Origin: an uncultured Collinsella sp.
GTDB taxonomy: Bacteria > Actinomycetota > Coriobacteriia > Coriobacteriales > Coriobacteriaceae
DNA length: 64,000 nt
Direction of reading: 5' to 3'
Assembly: GCA_900540845.1 (NCBI GenBank)
Contig: UQHS01000010.1
Coordinates: 21,135 to 85,134 of the forward strand
Made by a program: the position numbers and the translations under genes. This document shows positions 15,664-23,317 of the stretch, piece after piece. The first letter of the stretch is position 1, and every line of letters begins with the position of its first letter. The notes below the pieces were generated by a model, which worked only from the letters and a program-made list of their open reading frames with translations, had not been told where the DNA came from and searched no databases.

Positions 15664-15757
15664 AGGTGTCTCCTGCGATGGGTCGTGCGCGTTGCGCGCT
15701 GACGGGACGGCTCATCTGCATCATACGTTGAGTGCGGGCTTTCGTCACGCGCTCGCG

Positions 15758-16504
15758 CTACATCAGCGCCCCGAGCGCGACGATGGCGACGCAGCACGCC
15801 AGCGCCGCGGCGTCGAGCGCCCGCAGCGGGTAGCGCTTGTACGAGCTCTCGCGTGTGCGCAGGTAGAAGCCGCGCTGTTCGGCAGCGAGCGCGATGGCGT
15901 CCGTCTTGCCCACCGACGTCACGAGCAGCGGGATGCACACCGGGAGCATCAGGGTCATCTTCTTGAACGGGTTTTTCGTGTCGAACTCCACGCCGCGCGC
16001 CGTCTGGGCCTCCATGATCGCGTTCATCTCCTGCGTGAACACGGGCACGAACCGCAGTGCCGTGGTGAAGGTGAACGCATAGGTGTAGGGGACGTGGAGC
16101 ACCTCGACGCAGGCGTTGGCGAGGTCGGTGAGCTTGGTGACGGTGAGCATGAGCACGAGCGGAAGCGCGACCCCCACCAGGCGCAGGCACGCCCTGCCGC
16201 CCGTGGCGAGCCCCTCCGTGGTGACGAAGCCCCAGATGTCCTGGCCGCCGCGCACGAAGGCGAGCTGCAGGACGAACATGATGGCGGCGATGGGGACGAG
16301 CAGCTTCAGCAGGCTGATGAGGCGCGGCTGCACGCCGGCGTATACGCCGAGGCCGAGGGTCAGCGCGAGGAGGCCCACGAGGGCGACCCAGCTTTGAGCG
16401 AGAAACGTGGCGATGATGATCGCCGCGGCGAGGGCGAGCTTGCTGACGGGGTTCAGCTTGTGCAGCGCGGTGGTACCGGGGACGTAGTCGATGACGTTAA
16501 GCAC
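15758..16504 (-). CDS. ecfT: Energy-coupling factor transporter transmembrane subunit EcfT
   Basis: The 248-residue integral membrane protein is EcfT: hydrophobic helices at the N-terminus, an amphipathic cytosolic region with the coupling motif TARG (in EAQTARGVEFD) and a second Ala-rich coupling segment (ALAAEQRGFY) contacting the ATPases. It couples ATP hydrolysis to the toppling of the substrate-binding S component. Its ATG at 16504 overlaps the stop of the fused ATPase gene by eight bases, so the genes are translationally coupled. It is the last gene of the Trp-attenuated ECF operon and here is probably dedicated to the adjacent S component. Confidence 0.92.
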   Translation of the reverse strand: MLNVIDYVPGTTALHKLNPVSKLALAAAIIIATFLAQSWVALVGLLALTLGLGVYAGVQPRLISLLKLLVPIAAIMFVLQLAFVRGGQDIWGFVTTEGLATGGRACLRLVGVALPLVLMLTVTKLTDLANACVEVLHVPYTYAFTFTTALRFVPVFTQEMNAIMEAQTARGVEFDTKNPFKKMTLMLPVCIPLLVTSVGKTDAIALAAEQRGFYLRTRESSYKRYPLRALDAAALACCVAIVALGALM

Positions 16505-18269
16505 GGCAGGTCAGCTCCTTCACGCGTGAGACGAGATCGGCGACCTCGGTGATGCCTGCAAACGAGGGGTCGCAGGAGGCCGCAAGGCGGCTGGCGAGCG
16601 CGGCGACCTGGGGCGGCGTGATGTTCGCCTGCTGCAGGAGGTCGGATTGTGCGAAGACGTCGTGAGTGGGCCCCGAGGCGAGCAGGCGCCCGTTCGCCAT
16701 CACGGCGAGCGTCGTGGCGAAATCGCTGACCACTTCCATGTCGTGACACACCATCACGACGGCCGCGCCGTGATGCGCGCATTCTCGCACGGTCTCCATG
16801 ACGGTCATGCATTCGCGGTAATCCAGCCCGCTCGTGGGCTCGTCGAGGATGATGAGCTCCGGGTCGAGCACGACGACGCCCGCCAGCGCGACCATCTGGC
16901 GCTGTCCGCGGGAGAGGCTGAAGGGCGCGGCGTGTGCGGGGAGCCCGAAGCGGTCGATGACGGCTTGCGCCCGGCTGGCGGCCTCTGCGGCGGGGACGCC
17001 GTGCAGCTCAAGGCCAAAAGCGACCTCCTCGAGCACGGTGTTGCGGCAGATCTGCCGGTCGGGGTTTTGGAAGAGCGTGGCGGCCGCGGCGGCGATGGCG
17101 CTGACGGGGGTGGTGCGCGTGTCCATGCCGGAGATGCTCACCGTTCCCGAAGAGGGCTTGAGAAGGCCGTTGAGCAGCTTGGTGAGGGTCGTCTTGCCGG
17201 CTCCGTTTTGGCCGACGATGGCGAGTGTCTCGCCCGGGCGCACGGTGAGGCTGACATCTGAGATGTCGGCCGCGCCCGCTCCGTAGGAGAAGGACACCTC
17301 GCGCATATCCACGATGGCGGGCAGGTCGGTGCGTACGGCGGACGCGGGCGTATGGCCCGTGCGAGGAGGGGCTGGCTCGTCGGCGTGCTCAGCGCCGTGC
17401 GGGGCAGCCGTGCGCGACGCCTCGATGACGTCCACGACGAGCGCGTGCGCCTCGTCCACCGAAAGCGCCGGATGCGCGACGGTGGCGAGTCCCTGGGCGC
17501 ACAGGCTGTTGGAGATGCGGGCGGCGCGAGGGCTGTCGACGCCGATCGCGCGCAGCTGCTCGGCGTGCGCGAACACCTGGCGCGGTGACCCGTCGAGCGC
17601 GATAGCTCCGTGGTCGATGACGACCACCCGGTCGCAGTACTCGGCCAGCAGCGAGACCATCTGCTCGATCACCACGACGGTGACGTGCGCCCGCCGCTGG
17701 GCCTCGCGCAGGACGTCGAACACGGCGCGGGAGCTCACCGGGTCGAGCGCCGCCGTCGGCTCGTCCAGCACGAGGACGCGCGGTGCGAGCGCCAAGATGG
17801 CGGCGATGGCGACCTTTTGCTTCTGGCCTCCCGAGAGCGTCGCGATCTCGCGGCTCCTCAGGCTTGCGATCCCGACGGCGTCGAGGGCGCCGGCGAGGCG
17901 GTCTTCGATCTGCTCGTGGGGCACGCCGAAGTTCTCGAGCCCGAACAGGATCTCGTCCTCGACCACGGAGGCGACCATCTGGGCGTCGATGTCTTGCAGC
18001 ACGGATCCGACGATGCGGGCGATATCGGTGAGCGACGCCTCGCAGGTGTCGATGCCCCCGACGCGCGTCTCCCCGTAGAGGCTCCCCTTGTAGTGATGGG
18101 GGATCGCGCCCGAAAGCACGCTCGCCAAGGTGGATTTGCCGGCGCCCGACGGGCCAATGATGCCGACGAACGAGCCCTCCTCCACAGAGAGGTTGAGGTC
18201 GTGCAGGGCGAGCGCTTGGTCTTGCCCATAGGCAAAGGAGACGTCTCGCATCTCGATGATCGCAGTCAT
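16497..18269 (-). CDS. ECF transporter ATPase, fused double-domain (EcfA-EcfA')
   Basis: The 590-residue protein joins two complete ABC ATPase domains. The first has GPSGAGKST, LSGGQKQKVAIA and LVLDEPTAALDP; the second has GQNGAGKTT, LSRGQRQMVALAG and LIILDEPTSGLDY. The linker (about 285-320) is polar. In many ECF systems EcfA1 and EcfA2 are separate; here one chain supplies both. The second signature begins LSRGQ instead of LSGGQ, a common tolerated variant. Start at 18269 follows GAAAGGTCCCC. It is the second gene of the operon, 76 bases after the S component, and overlaps ecfT. Confidence 0.92.
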   Translation of the reverse strand: MTAIIEMRDVSFAYGQDQALALHDLNLSVEEGSFVGIIGPSGAGKSTLASVLSGAIPHHYKGSLYGETRVGGIDTCEASLTDIARIVGSVLQDIDAQMVASVVEDEILFGLENFGVPHEQIEDRLAGALDAVGIASLRSREIATLSGGQKQKVAIAAILALAPRVLVLDEPTAALDPVSSRAVFDVLREAQRRAHVTVVVIEQMVSLLAEYCDRVVVIDHGAIALDGSPRQVFAHAEQLRAIGVDSPRAARISNSLCAQGLATVAHPALSVDEAHALVVDVIEASRTAAPHGAEHADEPAPPRTGHTPASAVRTDLPAIVDMREVSFSYGAGAADISDVSLTVRPGETLAIVGQNGAGKTTLTKLLNGLLKPSSGTVSISGMDTRTTPVSAIAAAAATLFQNPDRQICRNTVLEEVAFGLELHGVPAAEAASRAQAVIDRFGLPAHAAPFSLSRGQRQMVALAGVVVLDPELIILDEPTSGLDYRECMTVMETVRECAHHGAAVVMVCHDMEVVSDFATTLAVMANGRLLASGPTHDVFAQSDLLQQANITPPQVAALASRLAASCDPSFAGITEVADLVSRVKELTCRA

Positions 18270-18345
18270 GGGGACCTTTCAAAAGAGCGTGACATGGCTC
18301 GAGGGGGTGGCGTGCCCCCTCGGTGGGAATTTGGGACGACAGCGG

Positions 18346-18927
18346 CTAGTCGTTGAGGCCGAGCGCCTTTTTCACGGGCAGGTACAGGGCGGCGACAAGG
18401 ATGGCGTTGAAGACGGCGGTCATGGCGATGACGGGCATCATGACGGCGGCGAGCTCGGTTGCGAAGCCCATCATCGCCATCTTGATGACCATGAAGATGA
18501 AACCGGAGATGAAGGTGGTGGCGAACGTGCCGATGGCCGGGACGAAGGGCGCGGCGGGCGTGCGCATGCCCGCCTTGACGATGGCCGCCATGAGGACGGC
18601 GGCGATGCCCTCCGCGATGAAGTCGATACCGGGCGAGGTGGTGGTGACCTGGATTACCGCGGCGGAGATGAGTCCGATGACGAGCGCCTGGGGCATGGTC
18701 GGGCGCACGATAAGGATGGTGAGACAGAAGGCGGAGATGATGAACTCGGGCGAGATGGCGCCGGCCGAGACGGCGGAGATCGCCTTGCCCACGGTGAAGT
18801 TGAGGATGAAGCCGGCGGCGAGCAGCACGGCGAGCAGGGTCAGGCTCTTGATGTCGAGGCCCGTCTGCTCGCGTGCAGCGGTGGCGCGGGCGCGGCCGGT
18901 AGCCTGGGAAGTCGTGTTCTGGGACAT
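18346..18927 (-). CDS. ECF transporter S component, predicted tryptophan-specific (TrpP-like)
   Basis: The 193-residue membrane protein has about six helices (LTLLAVLLAAGFILNFTVG, EFIISAFCLTILIV, QALVIGLISAAVIQV, FIAEGIAAVLMAAIV, FATTFISGFIFMVI, VMMPVIAMTAVFNAIL), the size and shape of an ECF S component, with a cytoplasmic polar N-terminus. The substrate is inferred from regulation: the transcript leader carries a 23-codon peptide with three consecutive Trp codons and an attenuator terminator, so tryptophan (or a Trp precursor) is the likely cargo, as for TrpP-type S components. ATG 18927 is preceded by AAAGGAG. The fused ATPase and EcfT genes follow on the same strand, making a complete dedicated transporter. 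Confidence 0.88.
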   Translation of the reverse strand: MSQNTTSQATGRARATAAREQTGLDIKSLTLLAVLLAAGFILNFTVGKAISAVSAGAISPEFIISAFCLTILIVRPTMPQALVIGLISAAVIQVTTTSPGIDFIAEGIAAVLMAAIVKAGMRTPAAPFVPAIGTFATTFISGFIFMVIKMAMMGFATELAAVMMPVIAMTAVFNAILVAALYLPVKKALGLND

Positions 18928-18984
18928 GATGTGCTCCTTTGCGGTTGCGTGTGTGAGGGGATGAGTGCATGACGCGAAGGGGCC

Positions 18985-19017
18985 AAAAAAGAGGCCCCCG
19001 GTCAAACCGGAGGCCTC
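18985..19017 (-). terminator. Trp attenuator terminator hairpin
   Basis: On the minus strand a 12-bp stem (GAGGCCTCCGGT at 19017-19006 with ACCGGGGGCCTC at 19002-18991, one G-U pair) with a TTG loop is followed by TTTTTT. It lies between the leader peptide and the S-component gene. Two alternative pairings with the upstream segment at 19060-19071 (CCGGTCAA with TTGACCGG; GGCC-TCAA with TTGAGGCC) could act as antiterminators. Confidence 0.88.
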
Positions 19018-19053
19018 AATTACCGTACCTGTGTGGCATATACGTGCGAGGGC

Positions 19054-19125
19054 TCACCGTTGACCGGCCGAAGACGCGTCATGCCACCACCAGTTGTTGA
19101 GAGAGGTTGCGATGGTCTTCTGCAT
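19054..19125 (-). CDS. Tryptophan leader peptide (23 aa, WWW)
   Basis: ATG at 19125 is preceded by AAAGGAG and starts a 23-codon peptide whose middle reads LNNWWWHDASS, with three consecutive TGG codons at 19084-19092, ending in TGA at 19054-19056. This is the arrangement of a ribosome-mediated trp attenuator. With Trp-charged tRNA scarce, the ribosome stalls at 19084-19092 and leaves the 19060-19071 segment free to pair with the terminator region; with Trp plentiful, it runs to the stop codon, covers that segment, and the terminator forms. It is too short for ordinary gene calling. The controlled genes are the ECF S component, fused ATPase and EcfT. Confidence 0.9.
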   Translation of the reverse strand: MQKTIATSLNNWWWHDASSAGQR

Positions 19126-19172
19126 GATGGTGGCTCCTTTCGGTGTGCCGAAGTTTCATCTGATGGTTAGGC

Positions 19173-19200
19173 ACTATAGCACAGTGGAGTGCCCGTTCAA
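19173..19200 (-). promoter_or_regulatory. Promoter of the Trp-attenuated ECF operon
   Basis: On the minus strand TTGAAC (19200-19195) and TATAGT (19178-19173) are separated by 16 bp, close to the vegetative sigma-70 consensus. Transcription would start near 19166, about 40 bases before the leader peptide ATG. Confidence 0.75.
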
Positions 19201-19255
19201 TACCGTGGCCCATCTGTTTCGCGTCTGTTACGCCATGCGATCCATCCGTTTGCGC

Positions 19256-19361
19256 AACGATGCCGTGCGGCCCGAGTGGGGCATATCGTCCCGCGCGCAG
19301 TTCGCGCCAGCGCTGTTTGAGCATGGGATGATATGCCCCACTCGGGCCGCACGGCATCGTT
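19256..19361. repeat. Perfect 32-bp inverted repeat with 42-nt spacer
   Basis: Bases 19256-19287 are the exact reverse complement of 19330-19361 (arms begin AACGATGCCGTGCGG). The right arm ends two bases before the stop codon of the lipid-kinase gene, so on the minus strand the structure directly follows that gene and could terminate it. However, the arm length and perfection exceed an ordinary terminator and suggest a recent mobile or recombinogenic palindrome. There is no T-tract. Confidence 0.8.
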
Positions 19362-19363
19362 GC

Positions 19364-20275
19364 CTACAGCTTCGCGAAATCGTCGACGATGAGGTCGAGG
19401 CACTGGGGCAGCACGCGCGCGCCGAAGACGCCCGTGTTGTTGTGGATGAGCTCGCCGTCGAACTCCATGCCCAGCGAGGGTGTGCAGGTGATGCGCGCCT
19501 CCTTCGCCTGGAAGATGGTGAACTGCGGGCGCCCCAGGCCCTTGCCCGCCGGGTCGAGCACGCCGGCGATGAGCGTGGGGAGCAGCTCCACGGTCTTGGC
19601 GGGTTGGATGACGGCGATGTCGATGAGGCCGTCGTCCATCCGACAGTCGGGGAAGAGGTTGATCTCGTTTTGGATGAGGGCGGTGTTTCCCACCATGCAA
19701 CCGATGCCGTCGAGCTCGTCCACCTTGCCGTCGTGCTCGATGGTGAAGTGGGCGACGGTCGGGGCGGGGGTGGCGAGGGCGGAGAGGAAATACGCGATCT
19801 CGCCCATGTCGGCTTTGGTCGCATCGGCCTTGTGCATGATGTCGGCGTCAAATCCAGTGCCGGCGATGATGATGAAGCCGTGGCGCTGCACGCCGGCGCA
19901 GGCGTCCTCCCAGAACAGTTCGCCCATGTCGACGCGCTTGGTCTTGCCCGCGCGGCAGGCCTGCGCCAAGGCAGCGGGCTCGGGCGCGTTGCCGATGTTG
20001 TTGAAATAGAGGTTCGCGGTCCCCGAGGGGAACACGAGGATGGGGACGTGCGTGTCGCGCAGGTGGTCGAGCACGTTGGAGACCGTGCCGTCCCCACCGG
20101 ACACCACCACGCGGTCGAAGGAGCGGACGTCCGCGGCTGCGTCGGTGGGCTCCATGCCGTCGCCGATGAAGCGCATCGTCACCTCGTCTCCTCCCTGCGA
20201 CAGGGCGCGTGCGAAGTCGAAGATCTCGTCTGAGCGGGGGCCCGATGCGGGGTTGTGGATGATGAGGCAGCGCAT
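19364..20275 (-). CDS. Diacylglycerol kinase family lipid kinase
   Basis: The 303-residue protein has the DAGK catalytic fold: MRCLIIHNPASGPRSDE at the N-terminus, VVVSGGDGTVSNVLDHL with the GGDGT nucleotide loop, FPSGTANLYFNN and the C-terminal lid domain with FDGELIHNN. Family members phosphorylate diacylglycerol or related lipids (YegS/DgkB/BmrU type) at the membrane; the exact lipid is not determinable. ATG 20275 follows AGGGAACC. The same frame is open far upstream, overlapping the divergent RNase D gene, but without family similarity. Confidence 0.9.
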   Translation of the reverse strand: MRCLIIHNPASGPRSDEIFDFARALSQGGDEVTMRFIGDGMEPTDAAADVRSFDRVVVSGGDGTVSNVLDHLRDTHVPILVFPSGTANLYFNNIGNAPEPAALAQACRAGKTKRVDMGELFWEDACAGVQRHGFIIIAGTGFDADIMHKADATKADMGEIAYFLSALATPAPTVAHFTIEHDGKVDELDGIGCMVGNTALIQNEINLFPDCRMDDGLIDIAVIQPAKTVELLPTLIAGVLDPAGKGLGRPQFTIFQAKEARITCTPSLGMEFDGELIHNNTGVFGARVLPQCLDLIVDDFAKL

Positions 20276-20369
20276 GATTGGTTCCCTGTTCGTAAAAGTG
20301 CGGGTATAGTAAGAGAATGACGTAATCCTACCCGTGCAGCGCGCGGGTAATCTCCAATTTGGGACGCAG

Positions 20370-21503
20370 ATGTACATCTCCACATATGAGGAATTGGCCG
20401 CGTTTTGCGCGCGCGCCCGTGGGTTTGCCGCGGTGGCAATCGATACCGAGTTTTTGCGCGAGCGCACCTATCACGCGAAGCTGTGCCTGGTGCAGGTCGC
20501 CACGCCGAGCGAGTGCGTGGTCATAGACCCGCTCGCGATAGAGGACCTCGCGCCGCTGGTCGAGCTCATGGTCGATGTCGACACGCTCAAGGTCTTCCAT
20601 GCCTGCTCGCAGGACATGGAGGTCCTCGCGCACACGCTGGGCGTGTGCCCTGCCCCCATCTTCGACACGCAGATCGCCGCGGCGTTCTTGGGCGAGCGCG
20701 CTCAGTGCTCGTACCACAATCTGGTCCACGCGTTTTGCGGCGTCTCGCTTCCCAAGACCGAGTCGCTCACCGATTGGTCCCGTCGCCCGCTCACCCCTCA
20801 GCAGATCGAATATGCGCTCGATGATGTGCGCTATCTCATCGACGCCTATCGCGTGATCGAGGACAAGCTGCATTCGCTCGGGCGGACCGCGTGGGTGCGC
20901 GATGAGATTCGCCCCTTCGCGGATCCCGCCCATTATGCGAGCGAGCCGCGCGCCGCCTACAAGCGCGTGAAGCGCGTGGGCGCCTGCACCCGTCGCCAGC
21001 TGGCCGTCGCCCGTGAGCTCGCGGCGTGGCGCGAGCATCGCGCCGAGACCCGCGACGTGCCCCGCAAATGGATCATGTCCGACGAGGTCCTGCTCGCCCT
21101 GTGCAAGCGCGCGCCCAAGACCGTCGAGGACTTTCGCACCGTCCGCGGCACCGAGCAGCTGAGCGCCCGCGATGTCGAGGTCGCGCTGGACGCCATCGCC
21201 CGCGGCCGCCGGTGCCCGCCGGAGAACCTTCCGTCGCTGCCGCGCGGTCATCGCACGCCGGCTCCCGAGCTCGAGAGCGTCATCGACCTCATGTACGCGC
21301 TCATCCGCCTGGTGTCCGAGCGCTCGGGCGTTGCGACGTCGATGATCATCTCGCGCGATGGCCTGCTCGACTACATCGAGCACCCCGAGCGCAGCCCCTT
21401 GCGAGAGGGCTGGCGCTTCGAGCTCGTGGGCACGCTCATCGACGACCTGCTCAAGGGCAACATCGGCCTGACGGTCAAAGACGGGGTTCTCGAGATTCTC
21501 TAG
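20370..21503 (+). CDS. rnd: Ribonuclease D
   Basis: The 377-residue enzyme has a DEDD 3'-5' exonuclease domain: VAIDTEFLRERTYHAKLCLVQ, KVFHACSQDMEVLA, FDTQIAAAFLG and YALDDVRYLIDAY supply the metal-binding acidic residues. HRDC-like helices follow (ARELAAWREHRAETRDVPRKWIMSDE and a second copy further on). RNase D trims tRNA 3' ends. ATG 20370 gives the standard MYISTYEEL start; the upstream GGGACG is a weak binding site. A HAD phosphatase gene begins eight bases after the stop, implying an operon. It is divergent from the lipid kinase. Confidence 0.92.
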   Translation: MYISTYEELAAFCARARGFAAVAIDTEFLRERTYHAKLCLVQVATPSECVVIDPLAIEDLAPLVELMVDVDTLKVFHACSQDMEVLAHTLGVCPAPIFDTQIAAAFLGERAQCSYHNLVHAFCGVSLPKTESLTDWSRRPLTPQQIEYALDDVRYLIDAYRVIEDKLHSLGRTAWVRDEIRPFADPAHYASEPRAAYKRVKRVGACTRRQLAVARELAAWREHRAETRDVPRKWIMSDEVLLALCKRAPKTVEDFRTVRGTEQLSARDVEVALDAIARGRRCPPENLPSLPRGHRTPAPELESVIDLMYALIRLVSERSGVATSMIISRDGLLDYIEHPERSPLREGWRFELVGTLIDDLLKGNIGLTVKDGVLEIL

Positions 21504-21511
21504 GGGCGCAC

Positions 21512-22279
21512 ATGATCAAAGCGGCATTTTTCGATATCGACGGCACGCTTGTGGGTTTCAAGGACCATCGCGTGTCACAGAGCTCATGGCGCGCCATCGA
21601 GGCGCTGCGCGCGCAGGGCGTGAAGGTCATCATCGCGACGGGCCGGTCGCTGTTTGAACTGCAAGATGAGCTCAAGGAGGGCTTCGACGCCTACGTGACC
21701 ATGAACGGCCAGCTCTGCTTCGATGGCGACGGGGTGTACCGCGACGTCCATATCGACGACGAGGACGTACGGGTCATCGTCGAGCAGTCCCGAGCGGGTC
21801 TGTACGATATTCTGGTCATGCAGGGCGTCGATTCGTTTGTGAACAGGCTCGGGCCGCGCGTGGTCGAGGTCGGTCGGCATGTGGGGCTCGATTACCCCGT
21901 GGGCGAGCTGGACAAGGCGTACGCGCATCCCGTGTATCAGTTCAATGTTTTTGTGGACGCGCAGGACGAAGGTGTGTTTTTGTCGAAAACCAAGCATGTC
22001 GCCTGCACGCGCTGGACGCATCTGTTTTGCGACGTGGTGCCCGATGAGGGCGGTAAGGATTACGGCGTGCGCGCAACGCTCGATCGCTTTGGCATCGCGC
22101 CGGAGGAGGCCGTCGCGTTTGGCGACGGCGAGAACGACCTCACGATGTTCGATGCGGTGGGGACGAGCGTCGCGATGGGTAACGCGTGGGACATCGTCAA
22201 GGAGCGCGCCACCTTCGTGACGACCGATGTGGACGACGACGGTATTTGGAACGCCTGCGCTCGTCTGGGACTCGTCTAG
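21512..22279 (+). CDS. Cof-type HAD-superfamily phosphatase
   Basis: The 255-residue protein is a HAD phosphatase of the Cof/IIB subclass: motif I FFDIDGTLV at residues 6-14, motif II ATGRS, a cap domain in the middle and motif IV FGDGENDLTMF near the C-terminus. It likely dephosphorylates small phosphorylated metabolites (sugar phosphates, FMN or PLP type) in the cytosol; the substrate is unknown. The start lies nine bases after the RNase D stop codon; the GGGGC just upstream is a weak binding site and translation may be coupled. Confidence 0.9.
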   Translation: MIKAAFFDIDGTLVGFKDHRVSQSSWRAIEALRAQGVKVIIATGRSLFELQDELKEGFDAYVTMNGQLCFDGDGVYRDVHIDDEDVRVIVEQSRAGLYDILVMQGVDSFVNRLGPRVVEVGRHVGLDYPVGELDKAYAHPVYQFNVFVDAQDEGVFLSKTKHVACTRWTHLFCDVVPDEGGKDYGVRATLDRFGIAPEEAVAFGDGENDLTMFDAVGTSVAMGNAWDIVKERATFVTTDVDDDGIWNACARLGLV

Positions 22280-22346
22280 CGCGAGGGCGGCCTTTGGCGC
22301 GTGCGTTTGCGGCGGCGCATGGGCGGTCGAGCACGCAGGGCTCGGC

Positions 22347-22769
22347 TTAGTCCGCGTTCGATGCGGCGCGGCACGCCGGGCAGATACCCTCGAACACGAT
22401 GCTGTGGGAGCTGATGGCAAAGCCGGTGTGCTCGGATGCGCTCGTGTCAAGCGTCGGATCGTAGGGCAGCGGCGTGTCTGCAACGGAGCCGCATTGCGTG
22501 CAGACGATATGGCTATGGCAGTCGCAGCGCCGGTCGAAGCGCATGGTCCCGGGTGCCTTCACGGTGGTGATGGCGCCGGTCTCGGCAAGCAGGTTGAGGT
22601 TGCGGTACACGGTGCCCCGGCTCACGCGCTCGTCGATGGCGTGGACATCGAGGTAGATGTCCTCTGCGGTGGGGTGATCGCAACGTGCCCTCACGGCGTC
22701 GAGGACAAGTTGGCGTTGGCGCGTGTTGCGCCGGATGGGGCCCTGCTGCTGCGGGGTGCAGGTTTCCAT
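22347..22769 (-). CDS. Fur-family transcriptional regulator (PerR/Fur-like)
   Basis: The 140-residue protein has the Fur winged-helix (TRQRQLVLDAVRARCDHPTAEDIY ... VSRGTVYRNLNLLAETG), the metal-site region FDRRCDCHSHIVC and both structural-zinc CxxC pairs (CTQCG and CPACR). It represses metal uptake or peroxide defence genes in a metal-dependent way. Spacing and His/Asp content fit PerR/Fur; the subtype is undecided. ATG 22769 is preceded by GGAAGGAGGG. The promoter region contains a TATAAA and a GTTACT...ATAAC dyad at 22787-22803 that may be its own operator. Neighbours give no clue to its regulon. Confidence 0.9.
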   Translation of the reverse strand: METCTPQQQGPIRRNTRQRQLVLDAVRARCDHPTAEDIYLDVHAIDERVSRGTVYRNLNLLAETGAITTVKAPGTMRFDRRCDCHSHIVCTQCGSVADTPLPYDPTLDTSASEHTGFAISSHSIVFEGICPACRAASNAD

Positions 22770-22786
22770 GGGCCAGCCCTCCTTCC

Positions 22787-22803
22787 GTTACTACTTTTAT
22801 AAC
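22787..22803. promoter_or_regulatory. Possible PerR/Fur-like operator at the fur promoter
   Basis: A 17-bp AT-rich stretch with GTTA at one end and TAAC at the other lies about 18-34 bases upstream of the regulator ATG and overlaps a TATAAA -10-like sequence on the minus strand. Symmetry is partial, so autoregulation is only suggested. Confidence 0.3.
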
Positions 22804-22877
22804 ATTTGAACAGAAGGAGATGCGGCTGGCAAGGTCGGAGGCCGTGAAGCCCCTAAATGATGGCGAAAATGTGATAG

Positions 22878-23309
22878 TTAATAGCGCACGGTGAAGCCAG
22901 TCTCGCCCGTCACGACGGGGAGGTCCAATTGCGACTCGAGCCAGATACGGTTGCCGAAGCGCGCGTAATAGGCGTGGATGCGCTCGAGGTGCGCGGCGAG
23001 TGCGCGCGGCGAGCCTTGGATTTGCATCTGCACGGTGCCGTCGGGCAGGTTCTCCACCCATCCCGAGAGATGGCGATCTTGGGCCAGGCTCTGATTGGTC
23101 CAGCGGAACCCGACCCCTTGCACATCGCCGCTAAACAGCAGCTCGAGACGGCGAGGCGCATCGAGCTGCTCGGCGTCGTGCTCGAGCGAGGCGCGAAGCT
23201 CGTCCTCGAGGGGACTGAGCCGCGCCGCCCGGCTGACGTCTTCGTCACCCAGACCGCTCTCGCGTTTGAATTGATTCGCGAAACCCATCATCGTCTCGAA
23301 CAGCGACAT
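22878..23309 (-). CDS. acyP: Acylphosphatase with N-terminal extension
   Basis: The 143-residue protein has a typical acylphosphatase fold in its last 90 residues: LLFSGDVQGVGFRWTNQSLA with the substrate-binding Arg, then SGWVENLPDGTVQMQIQG. It hydrolyses acyl phosphates such as acetyl phosphate. The first 50 residues (LFETMMGFANQFKRESGLGDED) are not part of the usual 90-residue enzyme; they are charged and helical, unknown in function. ATG 23309 has AGGAGGAACC directly upstream, and the TAG stop of the upstream oxidoreductase gene overlaps that binding site, so the two genes form an operon. Confidence 0.88.
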   Translation of the reverse strand: MSLFETMMGFANQFKRESGLGDEDVSRAARLSPLEDELRASLEHDAEQLDAPRRLELLFSGDVQGVGFRWTNQSLAQDRHLSGWVENLPDGTVQMQIQGSPRALAAHLERIHAYYARFGNRIWLESQLDLPVVTGETGFTVRY

Positions 23310-23317
23310 GGTTCCTC

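Noticed and set aside
18985..19125. T-box riboswitch in front of the ECF operon
   Set aside because: No T-box bulge sequence or long specifier stem; the short leader peptide with WWW explains the terminator better.
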